This document shows positions 1 to 10,853 of a stretch of DNA of 64,000 bases, in pieces (within the stretch, counting starts at the first letter, position 1; each line of letters starts with the position of its first letter). The stretch covers positions 496,001 to 560,000 of the forward strand of contig OY718805.1 of the NCBI GenBank assembly GCA_963070105.1, given 5' to 3'. Source of the DNA: Litomosoides sigmodontis (lineage: Eukaryota > Nematoda > Chromadorea > Rhabditida > Onchocercidae). A model generated the notes under the pieces. It made no database searches. It had not been told where the DNA came from and saw nothing but the letters and a program-made list of their open reading frames with translations. The translations under genes were made by a program, and so were the position numbers.

Positions 1-91
1 TGAAAAGTGAAAAGGATTTGGAAAATTAGTCAATTGACGAAGGAAATGATTGACACAAATTCAATTCGAATTATTTCCCTGAAAAATGCAG

Positions 92-2789
92 GAAAATTGA
101 CGCACTTCAGTTGTATGAGCAGTTGCCGACATTCCAAAACGGTGGCGATGTAACACTATTATTTGAACAAAATGAAAAGTTATACGTTGAGAAAGCATTG
201 CTAGCTGTACACTCTCGCTATATGGGTAAGTGAGACTGGTGAGATTTACACACATAATGTGGATAAGAGTTGAGCTGAAAGCTCAGCTCTCTTCCTTTCC
301 TCAGAAATGCCGAAAGTCAGGGCAGTAGATGAGTGCTAGTGCTGGAGGGTGGTAGGTTTTCTTTGTGGAACTGTAAATTTAGAGCTATCCAGGAAAGGTT
401 GTCTTGACTTGACTTCTGGGAAATTTGCGCGACAAAAGACGGAGTTGTGCCATTTGTTAAAGATTACAAAAACTTCATGTGGTCTCCGCCCACTGTCCAA
501 AGGAAATTTTTGTCATTGCATGAAAATTGGGTTGTATTTACAGCATCAATGCTTCACGATGCCGCGCCTGATGCTATGATTGATATGTGTTCCTTTGATC
601 GTGATGACTTTTTGGAACTACTTTATCAAATCTATGACACTAGGCGACCAATTTCCGCCAACCTTTTTGCGCTTTCACGAGCAGCGATAAGTTATAAGGC
701 TGACGTGATCTTGGCTAGAATCACCAAATTCATATCTAATCTCGATGTTAGCTTATTAGTCTAATATCGTTCATTTCATTTTGTGTGGAAAAACTAGTTA
801 GGATAATTTATGCAGCTTAATCAATTAAATGCAGCAAATGAAATAGCTCGCTTAATTGCTTGATGAAGTGCTTTTCTCCTAATCGGTTTGCAAGTTTGTC
901 AAACGCTTTCACACCAATGAAAGGCATGACACTATAATTGGGACGTCCACATTTCCAGCTGGTCGTCTACAGTTCGTTCTCTGATAGCTTACAACATCTA
1001 TAGTCAAACAACAACTTGCCATATCAACCACAAATCTTCAACTAAGTGATTTATATTTTAACTTGTTACTTATCCAGTAATACTAACCTCTTCTGTTCCA
1101 TTTAAGATGGATTTAATATCAAAATTTAAATTAGCTATACAGTTGGAATTGGATCACACACTTGTCGAATTGGTTTACAATGCTGAACAGAGAGGTCAAA
1201 CAATAATAAATGCTTTTAAATGTTTCTTGAATTTTTGTACAACAAATCAATATGTATCGTTTTACGTTAAGTAGCCAATTAAAATAAAAAAATGAAGTTT
1301 AATTGCTGAAATTTAGCGATTTTGAAATATACAATCAAAGCCGTTAGTTTATAGGTATTTGGAGAGATCTGATCGAACAAGGATTTGAGCCAAAATCGCT
1401 TGGTGTCGAAATTTACCGTCATATTATTTGTCCAACAATAATTAAAGTATATTTTAAGATATTTAAAAGTTCAAATTTATTTTCCAATTTCGAGAATTAT
1501 TAATTAAAACAGAAAGAAACTTTTTAAAAATGCTAAATTATAGGCTCGGCAGTACCGTTTAGGTATCAGTCTTTACTCGTCATATTTACAATTTAATTTC
1601 CATGCACCACAACATCCTTATACTGTACCGCTATTGGTACCAGGTCAGACGTTATATGTTAATAAGGGAATATTATCGTTATACAATATCAATGTTTTGG
1701 AAAATTTGCAAGGTCAATTATTGTTTATTCTTTTTTACATTGAAAATAATTATTTGTAGGCCTCCGTAAGGTTTCTTGCCTTACTTAAAAAATTTTGACT
1801 AAAAATTTCCAAGCCCTATAGGTGGATATTTCCTGAAAATAACACCAAAACTGGTCGCGTCCTGCTCCAATGAAGGCATTACCGTAATAGACCTGATCTT
1901 GAAAATGCTACAACATATGTATCCAAGCAAGGCAGTCGTGCCGGGGCTTTACATCCGACCAATGTTGCTACTGGCTGAAGAACACGGAATGAAACGATTA
2001 CTGAACAGCTTATGCGAAGTTACCCATCATTTCTTCTACGCACAACAATTTTTAAAAAATTTCTTCTTCTTAGCTAATGCATTTTATTAAAAAATAATCA
2101 CAGTGCTTTTATTACGCTTTAACAAATAAGTCTGCAGTTCCGTCCAATCGTTCCTTTCAAAATATTGAAATGAATTCGTTCAAGTTGTAGGAACTAATTG
2201 AAAGCTTTTTTAAAGATGCTGGCGTTGGAGCCAACGTTATCGCCAACAAGAATGCTTGAAAATTTCGAACTTGCAAGTAGATATCATCACCTAAATTTGT
2301 TGAATGCAAATCTGTTACGCATGGAAGGAAGGTGAGACTCAATCTCTTTTTATTTATTCTAATCAGCGAAGTAAATTTTTATAGTTTTAAAAGAAAAGTT
2401 GACGAAATGGTCACGCTAGAACGATTTGACGAATTACCGGCCGAGGTTCAACAAAAAATTCTGGAACGGAAATATTCTGGATGGGCGTTGAATGATCAAC
2501 ACCTAGCGAAGTAAGTTCATATGTTCGAAACTTTCTTCCTCCTTTTTCCAACCAATTTAGAGGCGCTCGCATATATTTCACAAATGAAAAGTTATTTTTC
2601 AAAGGCTCTAACGTTTGCATTCACTTTCATAGCGTGCCGACTACAAATTTGGAAAGGACAATATCGTTAATTAGCGGTGGATTGAAACTGAATGCATACG
2701 AGAACGACCCTAATCTGTTGACATTTCAAGGTATGAAATCGGTGGAAGCATTTGGTTCCGTGGAAGAAATGAATACTGCGGACCTTTGA
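92..2789 (+). CDS. BTB/BACK-like protein, two BTB units, 5' end outside window
   Basis: The gene enters from the left edge. Phase-consistent exons: 92-225, 544-746, 1107-1194, 1355-1446, 1544-1712, 1822-2018, 2216-2331, 2385-2510, 2633-2789 (TGA stop). The first exon carries a BTB core (GGDVTLLFEQNEKLYVEKAL, then LAVHSRYM), followed by the typical BTB helices (SFDRDDFLELLYQIYD) and a BACK-like helical piece (LISKFKLAIQLELDHTLVEL). A second, more diverged BTB starts near GQTLYVNKGILSLYN and continues with LAEEHGMKRLLNSLCE, again followed by BACK-like helices (SPTRMLENFELASRYHHL). BTB proteins usually dimerise and often act as Cullin-3 adaptors; no MATH, kelch or zinc-finger partner is visible here. 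The acceptors at 1107 and 2216 are weak (TTTAAG, TTAAAG), so those two exon starts are less sure. The C-terminal about 95 residues have no recognised domain. Confidence 0.72.
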
Positions 2790-3848
2790 AATTCCTAATT
2801 ACCATCTTTGCCAGAGAAAATAACAATCAATTTTTGTTTACGTGCAGTAAACTTTTTCTTTGCTGTTGTTGAAAACTTGGGTCAAAAGGCAACTGCTTTT
2901 AGCCAGAACTTTACTATGTGAATCAATCCCTTTCTTACACATTTAATTTATGCTTCGTTTCATGCAAACAAAATATTCAATGCAAGCAGTGACATTTCAA
3001 GTCTTTTTTCTTTGTTGTCTAAGCAATAGAATAATAATTAGACTAATTATTGCTGGGATTCACTCTTTTTTTCGCCTAACAAGAGGCAAAATGAAACATG
3101 AATCATGAGAATAGTTCAAAAATTCAAAAATATAATGGTGATCGTATGCACGTATGTTCTGCCGCCTATGTTACCTGTTGCATGTTACCTGTTGAACACG
3201 CATTCCATCGTTGTGTTCTTATGAATTAAGATAATTAAGATTAAGATAAGTTAATTCATGACTTATTAATTCTTATGAATTTTTATGGATTAATAAGTTA
3301 TGAATTAACTATTAAAACCTCTCCACAGTCACTTTTTCTCTCCCTTTTCTCCCCTTCCCAATATTTCATCGCTTATTCACATATTTCTATCAAGTATATA
3401 TGAACTAATTTCAAACTAATTTCACATTCCGAATTTGTAATTCAGAAGTCAAAAAACTTTAACTTGAAATTTAACTTCAATTTTACTTCTTTTAAATTAA
3501 CTTGATTTTTCTAGACTTTTTCCAAAACTAGGAAGGCGATAATTTTTCTCAAATCTCATTTTTGCTGAATAGCAGTACTTTCTCTATTTTAAAAAGAATC
3601 AGAGATAATCAAACTCAGAGATAATCAAATATCGAAATGATTTGCAAAATTACATCCTTCTCTACCAAATTTTCTAGTTCTTTATCATCGTCAGACAAAT
3701 ATGACTTATACTTTCTCCTAATTTCCTTTTGCTATTCCAAAATGTTGAGTCTTATTCACTGCTGGTGGATTCTGCCGGCGCTAATGCTCCTGACATTGAC
3801 AACTCAGCTTCCGGCTTTGTGGAAGATTCAAGTGATATCGATCCCTGA
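2790..3848. other. Intergenic space between convergent genes
   Basis: This lies between the 3' ends of the BTB gene (+) and the repeat gene (-). It is AT-rich, with no ORF that joins to neighbours. It holds one clear hairpin (3250-3309) preceded by short direct TTAAGATAA-like copies (about 3226-3250). A pyrimidine-rich stretch lies near 3325-3360. I see no RNA gene. Confidence 0.6.
3250..3309. repeat. Imperfect inverted repeat (hairpin)
   Basis: Two 23-base arms (3250-3272 and 3287-3309) pair with 21 of 23 matches around a 14-base loop. The arm begins GTTAATTCAT and ends CTTATTAATYC. It lies midway between two convergent 3' ends. It could be a MITE remnant or a shared 3'-end structure; the sequence alone does not decide. 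Confidence 0.75.
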
Positions 3849-6800
3849 CTAAAAATTTTTTTTTTTTGGCTTGGTAATGGATTCATTTAATTTCAGCTGC
3901 GTTTGTAGTGCTGTCGTTAGTTCTTCTTCTGATGATGGTAACGTTGCGGATAGCTGCAGCGTTTCCGACGGCGTGACCGATTTCTTCGATGACACCGGTA
4001 TTGCGGGTGCTTGCTTCACTCCCGGTGCCACGGTTAATTCTTTTGATGGCCGTGACACTGTGGGTAGTTGCTGCGTTTTTAGCGGTATGACCGATTCTTT
4101 TGGTGACGCAGGCGTTACGGGTGGTTGTTTCATTTCCAGAACTGTGGTTGATTTTTTCGATAATGGCAACATTGCGGAAAGCTCCTGCGCTTTCGGTGGT
4201 GCGACCGGTTCTTTTGATGACGCAGGAATTGCGGATGCTTGTTTCACTCCCGGAGCCACGGTTAATTCTTTTGATGGCTGTGATACTGTGGGTAGTTGCT
4301 GCGTTTTTAGCGGTATGACCGATTCTTTTGGTGACGCAGGCGTTACGGGTGGTTGTTTCATTTCCAGAACTGTGGTTGACTTTTCCGATAATGGCAACAT
4401 TGCGGAAAGCTCCTGCGCTTTCGGTGGTGCGACCGGTTCTTTTGATGACGCAGGCATTGCGGATGCTTGTTTCACTCCCGGTGCCACGGTTAATTCTTTT
4501 GATGGCCGTGACACTGTGGGTGGTTGCTGCGTTTTTAGCGGTATGACCGATTCTTTTGGTGACGCAGGCGTTACGGGTGGTTGTTTCATTTCCAGAACTG
4601 TGGTTGATTTTTTCGATAATGGCAACATTGCGGAAAGCTCCTGCGCTTTCGGTGGTGCGACCGGTTCTTTTGATGACGCAGGTGTTACGGGTGGTTGTTT
4701 TATTTCTAGTGCTCCGCTTGGTTCTTTTGATAACTGCTTCATTTTTGGCGATGTGACCGATTCTTTTGATGACGCAGGCGTTACGGGTGGTTGTTTCATT
4801 TCCAGAACTGTGGTTGACTTTTCCGATAATGGCAACATTGCGGAAAGCTCCTGCGCTTTCGGTGGTGCGACCGGTTCTTTTGATGACGCAGGTGTTACGG
4901 GTGGTTGTTTCATTTCTAGTGCTCCGCTTGGTTCTTTTGATAACTGCTTCATTTTTGGCGATGTGACCGATTCTTTTGATGACGCAGGCATTGCGGATGC
5001 TTGTTTCACTCCCGGAGCCACGGTTAATTCTTTTGATGGCTGTGATACTGTGGGTAGTTGCTGCGTTTTTAGCAGTATGACCGATTCTTTTGGTGACGCA
5101 GGCGTTACGGGTGGTTGTTTCATTTCCAGAACTGTGGTTGACTTTTCCGATAATGGTAACATTGCGGAAAGCTCCTGCGCTTTCGGTGGTGCGACCGGTT
5201 CTTTTGATGACGCAGGTGTTACGGGTGGTTGTTTCATTTCTAGTGCTCCGCTTGGTTCTTTTGATAACTGCTTCATTTTTGGCGATGTGACCGATTCTTT
5301 TGATGACGCAGGCATTGCGGATGCTTGTTTCACTCCCGGTGCCACGGTTAATTCTTTTGATGGCTGTGACACTGTGGGTAGTTGCTGCGTTTTTAGCGGT
5401 ATGACCGATTGTTTTGACGACGCAGGTGTTACGGGTGGTTGTTTCATTTCTAGTGCTCCGCTTGGTTCTTTTGATAACTGCGTTTTTGGCGATGTCACCG
5501 GTTCTTTTGGTGACGCAGGCGTTACGGGTGGTTGTTTCATTTCCAGAACTGTGGTTGACTTTTCCGATAATGGTAACATTGCGGAAAGCTCCTGCGCTTT
5601 CGGTGGTGCGACCGGTTCTTTTGATGACGCAGGTGTTACGGGTGGTTGTTTCATTTCTAGTGCTCCGCTTGGTTCTTTTGATAACTGCTTCATTTTTGGC
5701 GATGTGACCGATTCTTTTGATGACGCAGGCATTGCGGATGCTTGTTTCACTCCCGGAGCCACGGTTAATTCTTTTGATGGCTGTGATACTGTGGGTAGTT
5801 GCTGCGTTTTTAGCAGTATGACCGATTCTTTTGGTGACGCAGGCGTTACGGGTGGTTGTTTCATTTCCAGAACTGTGGTTGACTTTTCCGATAATGGCAA
5901 CATTGCGGAAAGTTCCTGCGCTTTCGGTGGTGCGACCGATTGTTTTGACGACGCAGGTGTTACGGGTGGTTGTTTCATTTCTAGTGCTCCGCTTGGTTCT
6001 TTTGATAACTGCTTCATTTTTGGCGATGTGACCGATTCTTTTGATGACGCAGGCGTTACGGGTGGTTGTTTCATTTCCAGAACTGTGGTTGACTTTTCCG
6101 ATAATGGCAACATTGCGGAAAGCTCCTGCGCTTTCGGTGGTGCAACCGGTTCTTTTGATGACGCAGGCATTGCGGATGCTTGTTTCACTCCCGGAGCCAC
6201 GGTTAATTCTTTTGATGGCTGTGATACTGTGGGTAGTTGCTGCGTTTTTAGCAGTATGACCGATTCTTTTGGTGACGCAGGCGTTACGGGTGGTTGTTTC
6301 ATTTCCAGAACTGTGGTTGACTTTTCCGATAATGGCAACATTGCGGAAAGTTCCTGCGCTTTCGGTGGTGCGACCGGTTCTTTTGATGACGCAGGCATTG
6401 CGGATGCTTGTTTCACTCCCGGAGCCACGGTTAATTCTTTTGATGGCTGTGACACTGTGGGTAGTTGCTGCGTTTTTAGCAGTATGACCGATTCTTTTGG
6501 TGACGCAGGCGTTACGGGTGGTTGTTTCATTTCCAGAACTGTGGTTGACTTTTCCGATAATGGTAACATTGCGGAAAGCTCCTGCGCTTTCGGTGGTGCG
6601 ACCGATTGTTTTGACGACGCAGGTGTTACGGGTGGTTGTTTCATTTCTAGTGCTCCGCTTGGTTCTTTTGATAACTGCTTCATTTTTGGCGATGTGACCG
6701 ATTCTTTTGATGACGCAGGCGTTACGGGTGGTTGTTTCATTTCCAGAACTGTGGTTGACTTTTCCGATAATGGCAACATTGCGGAAAGCTCCTGCGCTTT

Positions 6801-9775
6801 CGGTGGTGCAACCGGTTCTTTTGATGACGCAGGTGTTACGGGTGGTTGTTTCATTTCTAGTGCTCCGCTTGGTTCTTTTGATAACTGCTTCATTTTTGGC
6901 GATGTGACCGGTTCTTTTGATGACGCAGGCATTGCGGATGCTTGTTTCACTCCCGGTGCCACGGTTAATTCTTTTGATGGCTGTGACACTGTGGGTAGTT
7001 GCTGCGTTTTTAGAGGTATGACCGATTGTTTTGACGACGCAGGTGTTACGGGTGGTTGTTTCATTTCCAGTACTCCGCTTGGTTCTTTTGATAACTGCGT
7101 TTTTGGCGATGTCACCGGTTCTTTTGGTGACGCAGGCATTGCGGATGCCAGTTTCACTCCCGGTGCCACGGTTAATTCTTTTGATGGCTGTGACACTGTG
7201 GGTAGTTGCTGCGTTTTTAGCGGTATGACTGATTCTTCTGGTGACGCAGGTGTTACGGGTAGTTGTTCCACTTCCGGTATTGTATTTGGTATTTTGAATG
7301 GCACAAATAGTGAAGCGGGCAGTAGATTTTTTTGCTTTGATTCACTCGATGGTACCGCTGATTTTCTGCATAAATCTGAACCAGATTCTACGCCTAATTT
7401 TTCTAACTGAATGGCCGGCTCAGTATCTGACATTAAAATTGTTTGCTTTATAGACTTTCGTCCTACATTTCTCCTTTCAGATTTATCCTCTTTACTTAAT
7501 TCTATCTTCCTCCGACAATCCCTTATTGCTTCTTCCGATGGATTATATGAAGAAAAGCTTGTTAATCGTAAAATTTTAGAACCTGAAGGAATTGAAGCTT
7601 CTCCTTCCTTCGCTTTTGTTCTCCCAAGCTCTACTGTGTAAAGTGAAGTGTCATCACCAGTTCGATCAATCTCTTTTGGTTCCTAAAAAAGAGTATTCAT
7701 CAGAACTTAAAAAGTTCTTTATTCAAAAATTTTCAATCTAAGATTCGCAGCTTCACAGTTAAAGTCTCTACACAATCCCAAAACTGACAAGATGGCACTT
7801 GAAGCAAAGGCAAGTGTGACGCAGTATTATCGATCATAACATTTCACGAGTCCGATTCTTCATCAATACTCTTCATCAACACAGAAAAGCTTTTTAGAAT
7901 TACCTGTGGATTTGGAATTTTTATGTAAAATATCACAGTTTTATGTTTCACAGGAAACCATATAAATCATTTATGTCACCTCAATGATTTCTATACTTTT
8001 TTCTTTTTCAATTTCTTCTTCCGTCTTTTTTCCCTCCTGACTATCTGGAGCCTCATCCAAAGTTTTCCGTTGTTCCATTTCCATTTTTGGTAATTTTCGA
8101 TATAGTTTTACTGAAAAGGAAGCCCATAACTGTCCCTTCCAGATGTATTATTCATTACGTGTCTCTGTGGATGTGGAGATTTATAAATTGGTTGATGCCT
8201 GTTCTAAGAAAAAAAGAATGATTTATGTTCTTGTTACTAACTAATTCAGTGAGCAGGACAGAAGGATATTTTCTATACTTAATTTAAAACTATCTTAGAT
8301 TGTCACCAATTAAATCTTATACTTCCTATTTCTATCTTACTTTTTTTTAGTTGTATTTTAAAACTAAAAGAAGACAATTTTGTATATAAAATTTTATATA
8401 GAAACAGAAAAAATGTATGCGGAAATGGTTAATTTCAAAGAACCTTCTGATCTCTTGGTTCGTTTCCTCAATATTTTGGATCTTTTTTGCTTCGTTTCTT
8501 TTACTTTTTCTGTTTTCTGCTTTTTTTTTGCTTTTTTTAATTTCTGTTCTTCTTCGTCTTCAGCAGCTAAGCCTTCATTACCTTCCTCCCCAGTATTCTG
8601 CAAGTCATAAGGTCATACAGTGCAAGTAAAAAAGTTGTCTTGCATACGTTTCCTGGTTATAGAATAATAATATCATTACATTAAATTAGCAATATTTATG
8701 ATCTGAAAAATCAGTAAGTCGTATTAAATTTTATGTGCCAAAGGGACAGCATGCAATATATTGCTTTATGATAAAGTGATTTTTGCATGAAAATTTTAAG
8801 AGGATGAACTAGTTTCAGCTTCAGCTACCACAGCACTAATCAAGTTAATTTGTTATGACGCAGAATTGAATTAAGAATCTATGGAACACAAGCATTGATT
8901 CCGTCCCATGCTATCTTTATGATAGCATCCTGCTTGTAATGAAGTCCTTTTTATTTGTTTGTTTTGTAATTAATAAATAACATAAGAACTGACATCCGGT
9001 TTCATCGGGACGGACGGCTGTGAACTGGAATCAGGCTTCAACATGAGCGGTGAGCAAATGGAAGGAGTAGAAGATAACATTGTAGAGGAGTATGACACGG
9101 TTGAAGCGCTCGATGTAGCTGTTGTACTCGTTCCTTCTGTGGTCGCTGTTTTGGCTTCAGTTTTGTCCGGTTGCAAACCTTGCTTCCATTTTATTTTGCT
9201 GCGTATTCTACTGTGCGCTGGTTTTCTTTCTACCTCAACCTCTTCAAACTCAGTTTTATCATTCTCAGCGTCCTGCCTTGTTTTTCGCCTCAAAGATGCA
9301 AATTAATAAACTTGATTAAGCAATAATTAGTTCACATGCATTAGTTAATACCATAGTTTAACATGCAACAATGACTGAAACTGTAACTACATGTGATATA
9401 TTAGAAAATTTTCGAAACTCATTTAAGATATCGTAACAATACTTTCACTTTTTTACGCGATGGAGTAGTAATACTGGCGAAAAAAAAGAAAGCACTATAA
9501 AAAGGTGTAGTACTGACTCAACGTTTCGAGCTAATCAAGTAAAAATTTCAATTAATTTTTAATTATTTCAAAGAAAGTGGATGCAATCAATGCAGTCATA
9601 AAGCACGCATTTATATTTTTCGTTTTCACAGCGCGCTTAGTATAGCTTACCTTCGGTGTGTCCGCCGAGTTTTTCGCTTAGATTGATCTCTAAAGAGAAA
9701 AAAGTATAGAACGTCTGATTTTTAATGTTTTGATGTCCTTCCAGCTCACTTTTTTCTAACTCGGTGCATAAACAT
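3849..9775 (-). CDS. Lys/Pro/Ser-rich tandem-repeat protein, about 1492 aa
   Basis: I do not recognise the family. Six exons keep phase throughout: 9775-9750 (ATG), 9689-9651, 9288-8994, 8597-8444, 8110-7980 and one large exon 7682-3849 (TAG). The N-terminal about 210 residues are very basic (RKKDQSKRKTRR; KKAKKKQKTEKVKETKQKRS), which suggests a nuclear localisation signal, then Ser/Thr-rich (TEGTSTTATSSASTVSYSS). The large exon opens with a charged unique part and then carries about 31 tandem units (7268-3900), ending in a short basic tail (KPKKKNF). The minus strand is chosen because the large exon extends upstream in frame from an AG at 7683-7684 and joins five short exons without breaking frame. 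Weak points: the acceptor before 9288 is TTTGAG, and the donor after 8994 is GAT|GTCAGT. A structural or nuclear scaffold role is possible but unproven. Confidence 0.7.
3900..7268 (-). repeat. About 31-unit coding tandem array of three module types (A, B, C)
   Basis: Each unit begins with KQPPVTPAS or KQASAMPAS, followed by one of three bodies. A (38 aa) has EPVAPPKAQ and ends EKSTTVLEM. B (38 aa) has ESVILLKTQ or ESVIPLKTQ and ends KELTVAPGV. C (31-32 aa) has VTSPKMKQ or VTSPKTQ and ends SKEPSGALEM. At DNA level these are 114, 114 and 93-96 bases, all multiples of three, and copies are nearly identical. The order, read 5' to 3' on the minus strand, is B C B C A C A B A B A C A B C A C B C A B C A C A B A B A B, then one degenerate unit. 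The KQASA-type head occurs only directly after a B unit, so expansion probably copied multi-unit blocks. The array is more GC-rich than its flanks. Confidence 0.95.
8908..8928. repeat. Small perfect hairpin in an intron
   Basis: ATGCTATC and GATAGCAT form an 8-base perfect stem with a TTTAT loop, inside the 8598-8993 intron of the repeat gene. No function is assigned. Confidence 0.6.
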
Positions 9776-10853
9776 ACAAGTGAGAAAAAGTGAATGCAAT
9801 TTCAAGAGAGTTTTCACGTTAAATAAATAGGCCACTGAAGGAATGTAATCAGTAGTTTGTTGTCGACACCTATAATTTAAGTTGCACACTTTGAAGTTCA
9901 AGAAGGGTGTCAGTGAACTAAACTAAACTTGTCTCTTGGTTTGTCATCATTTAAATGACTATGTGTTATAATTTTAGGATATGTATTGCGCAAAGAAGCA
10001 AAATTCGTGCACCTGGATCGACCTTTCCTAGACGCTTTGTTTTTGTCTTCTGAAACAATTGATATTCTGTTAACAGGAAATAGCAGACAGTATCAATTGA
10101 AAATTATAGGATTGAATGAATCCATTTGATGAGTGGAATGCGAAGTTATCTGATTAATACTAGACTGATATTTCCAACTTTATGTCTTGAGTGATGATTT
10201 TTGAGCATTTTTTTGTTTTTCGTTTTTTTTCCTTAATTTCTCTATGATTTTTAAAGTAATGTGCTGATTGCTAAAAACAGATAATAGTCGAAACTTCAAA
10301 CTAAAAAAATCGAAGTGAATCAAACTATTTCATGATTTTTAGAGTTTTCACCTCTCGATTCCAATTTACCTATTCTAAGGCTTCACAAACCTCCTTTGAG
10401 TGAGGATTGCGGGAGTTGCATACGTTTTTTGATTTGATAATACTTACTGCGAGTGTGATGCATTAAATAACTGGAAATTCGGTTTGAAGCGCTGGCTCAG
10501 TCTGTATTAGCGGCCGCTTATTGTGCATTTAAAAATTGAAATGAAGCTTTCGTCTGATGATGAACCAATCTATCACTTCCAATTCCTCCCTAAACACCAC
10601 CCACTGCCAATTAAACTTTGGATTCCAATCTCTGGTATTTCAGGTTTGCTACAAACCAGACGGTATGTGGCGTTGACTGATTGAATTTTTTTCGGTCCGT
10701 CCCAATTGGGCGAGACTTGTTGTCTGATGTCGTTTTGGAAATTTTGTGATAGAACTTGCCATTGCTGCTCGATTTTGTCTTTCTTTTGATATTAACAATC
10801 ATTTCAGTAATAACGAGGAGTGGTATTTCAAATCTTGTCATTTATCGCGAAAT
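9776..10853. other. Divergent intergenic region between repeat gene and eIF3d
   Basis: This holds the presumed promoters of two divergently transcribed genes. A stretch at 9978-10131 (+) is open for 50 codons after a TTTTAG and looks mildly coding (LRKEAKFVHLDRPF), but no partner exon was found. T-rich tracts lie near 10200-10240. A good acceptor (ATTTCAG, ending 10807) marks the likely eIF3d leader splice site. Confidence 0.55.
10801..10807 (+). promoter_or_regulatory. Probable spliced-leader acceptor of eIF3d
   Basis: ATTTCAG is the usual nematode 3' splice site. It lies 46 bases before the eIF3d ATG at 10854, with no upstream coding exon that would need it. Trans-splicing of a leader here is inferred. 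Confidence 0.45.

Noticed and set aside
4100..7228. Series of 65-97 codon + strand frames repeated across the array
   Set aside because: They are periodic copies of one stop-free frame inside each repeat unit, not separate genes.
3900..7268. Could the array be a CRISPR array or satellite DNA
   Set aside because: There are no unique spacers between constant repeats. Units are coding, multiples of three, and lie inside an open exon.
3871..7410. Long + strand open frame over the tandem array
   Set aside because: It has no splice partner or domain, while the minus-strand frame continues through five phase-matched upstream exons. It is treated as a shadow that arises from a stop-free repeat unit.
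9978..10131. 50-codon coding-looking stretch after TTTTAG
   Set aside because: No upstream exon on the + strand; upstream DNA is the start of the divergent repeat gene.
10746..10853. N-terminal extension of eIF3d from an upstream Met
   Set aside because: An acceptor-like ATTTCAG lies inside it, and family members start close to the 10854 Met.
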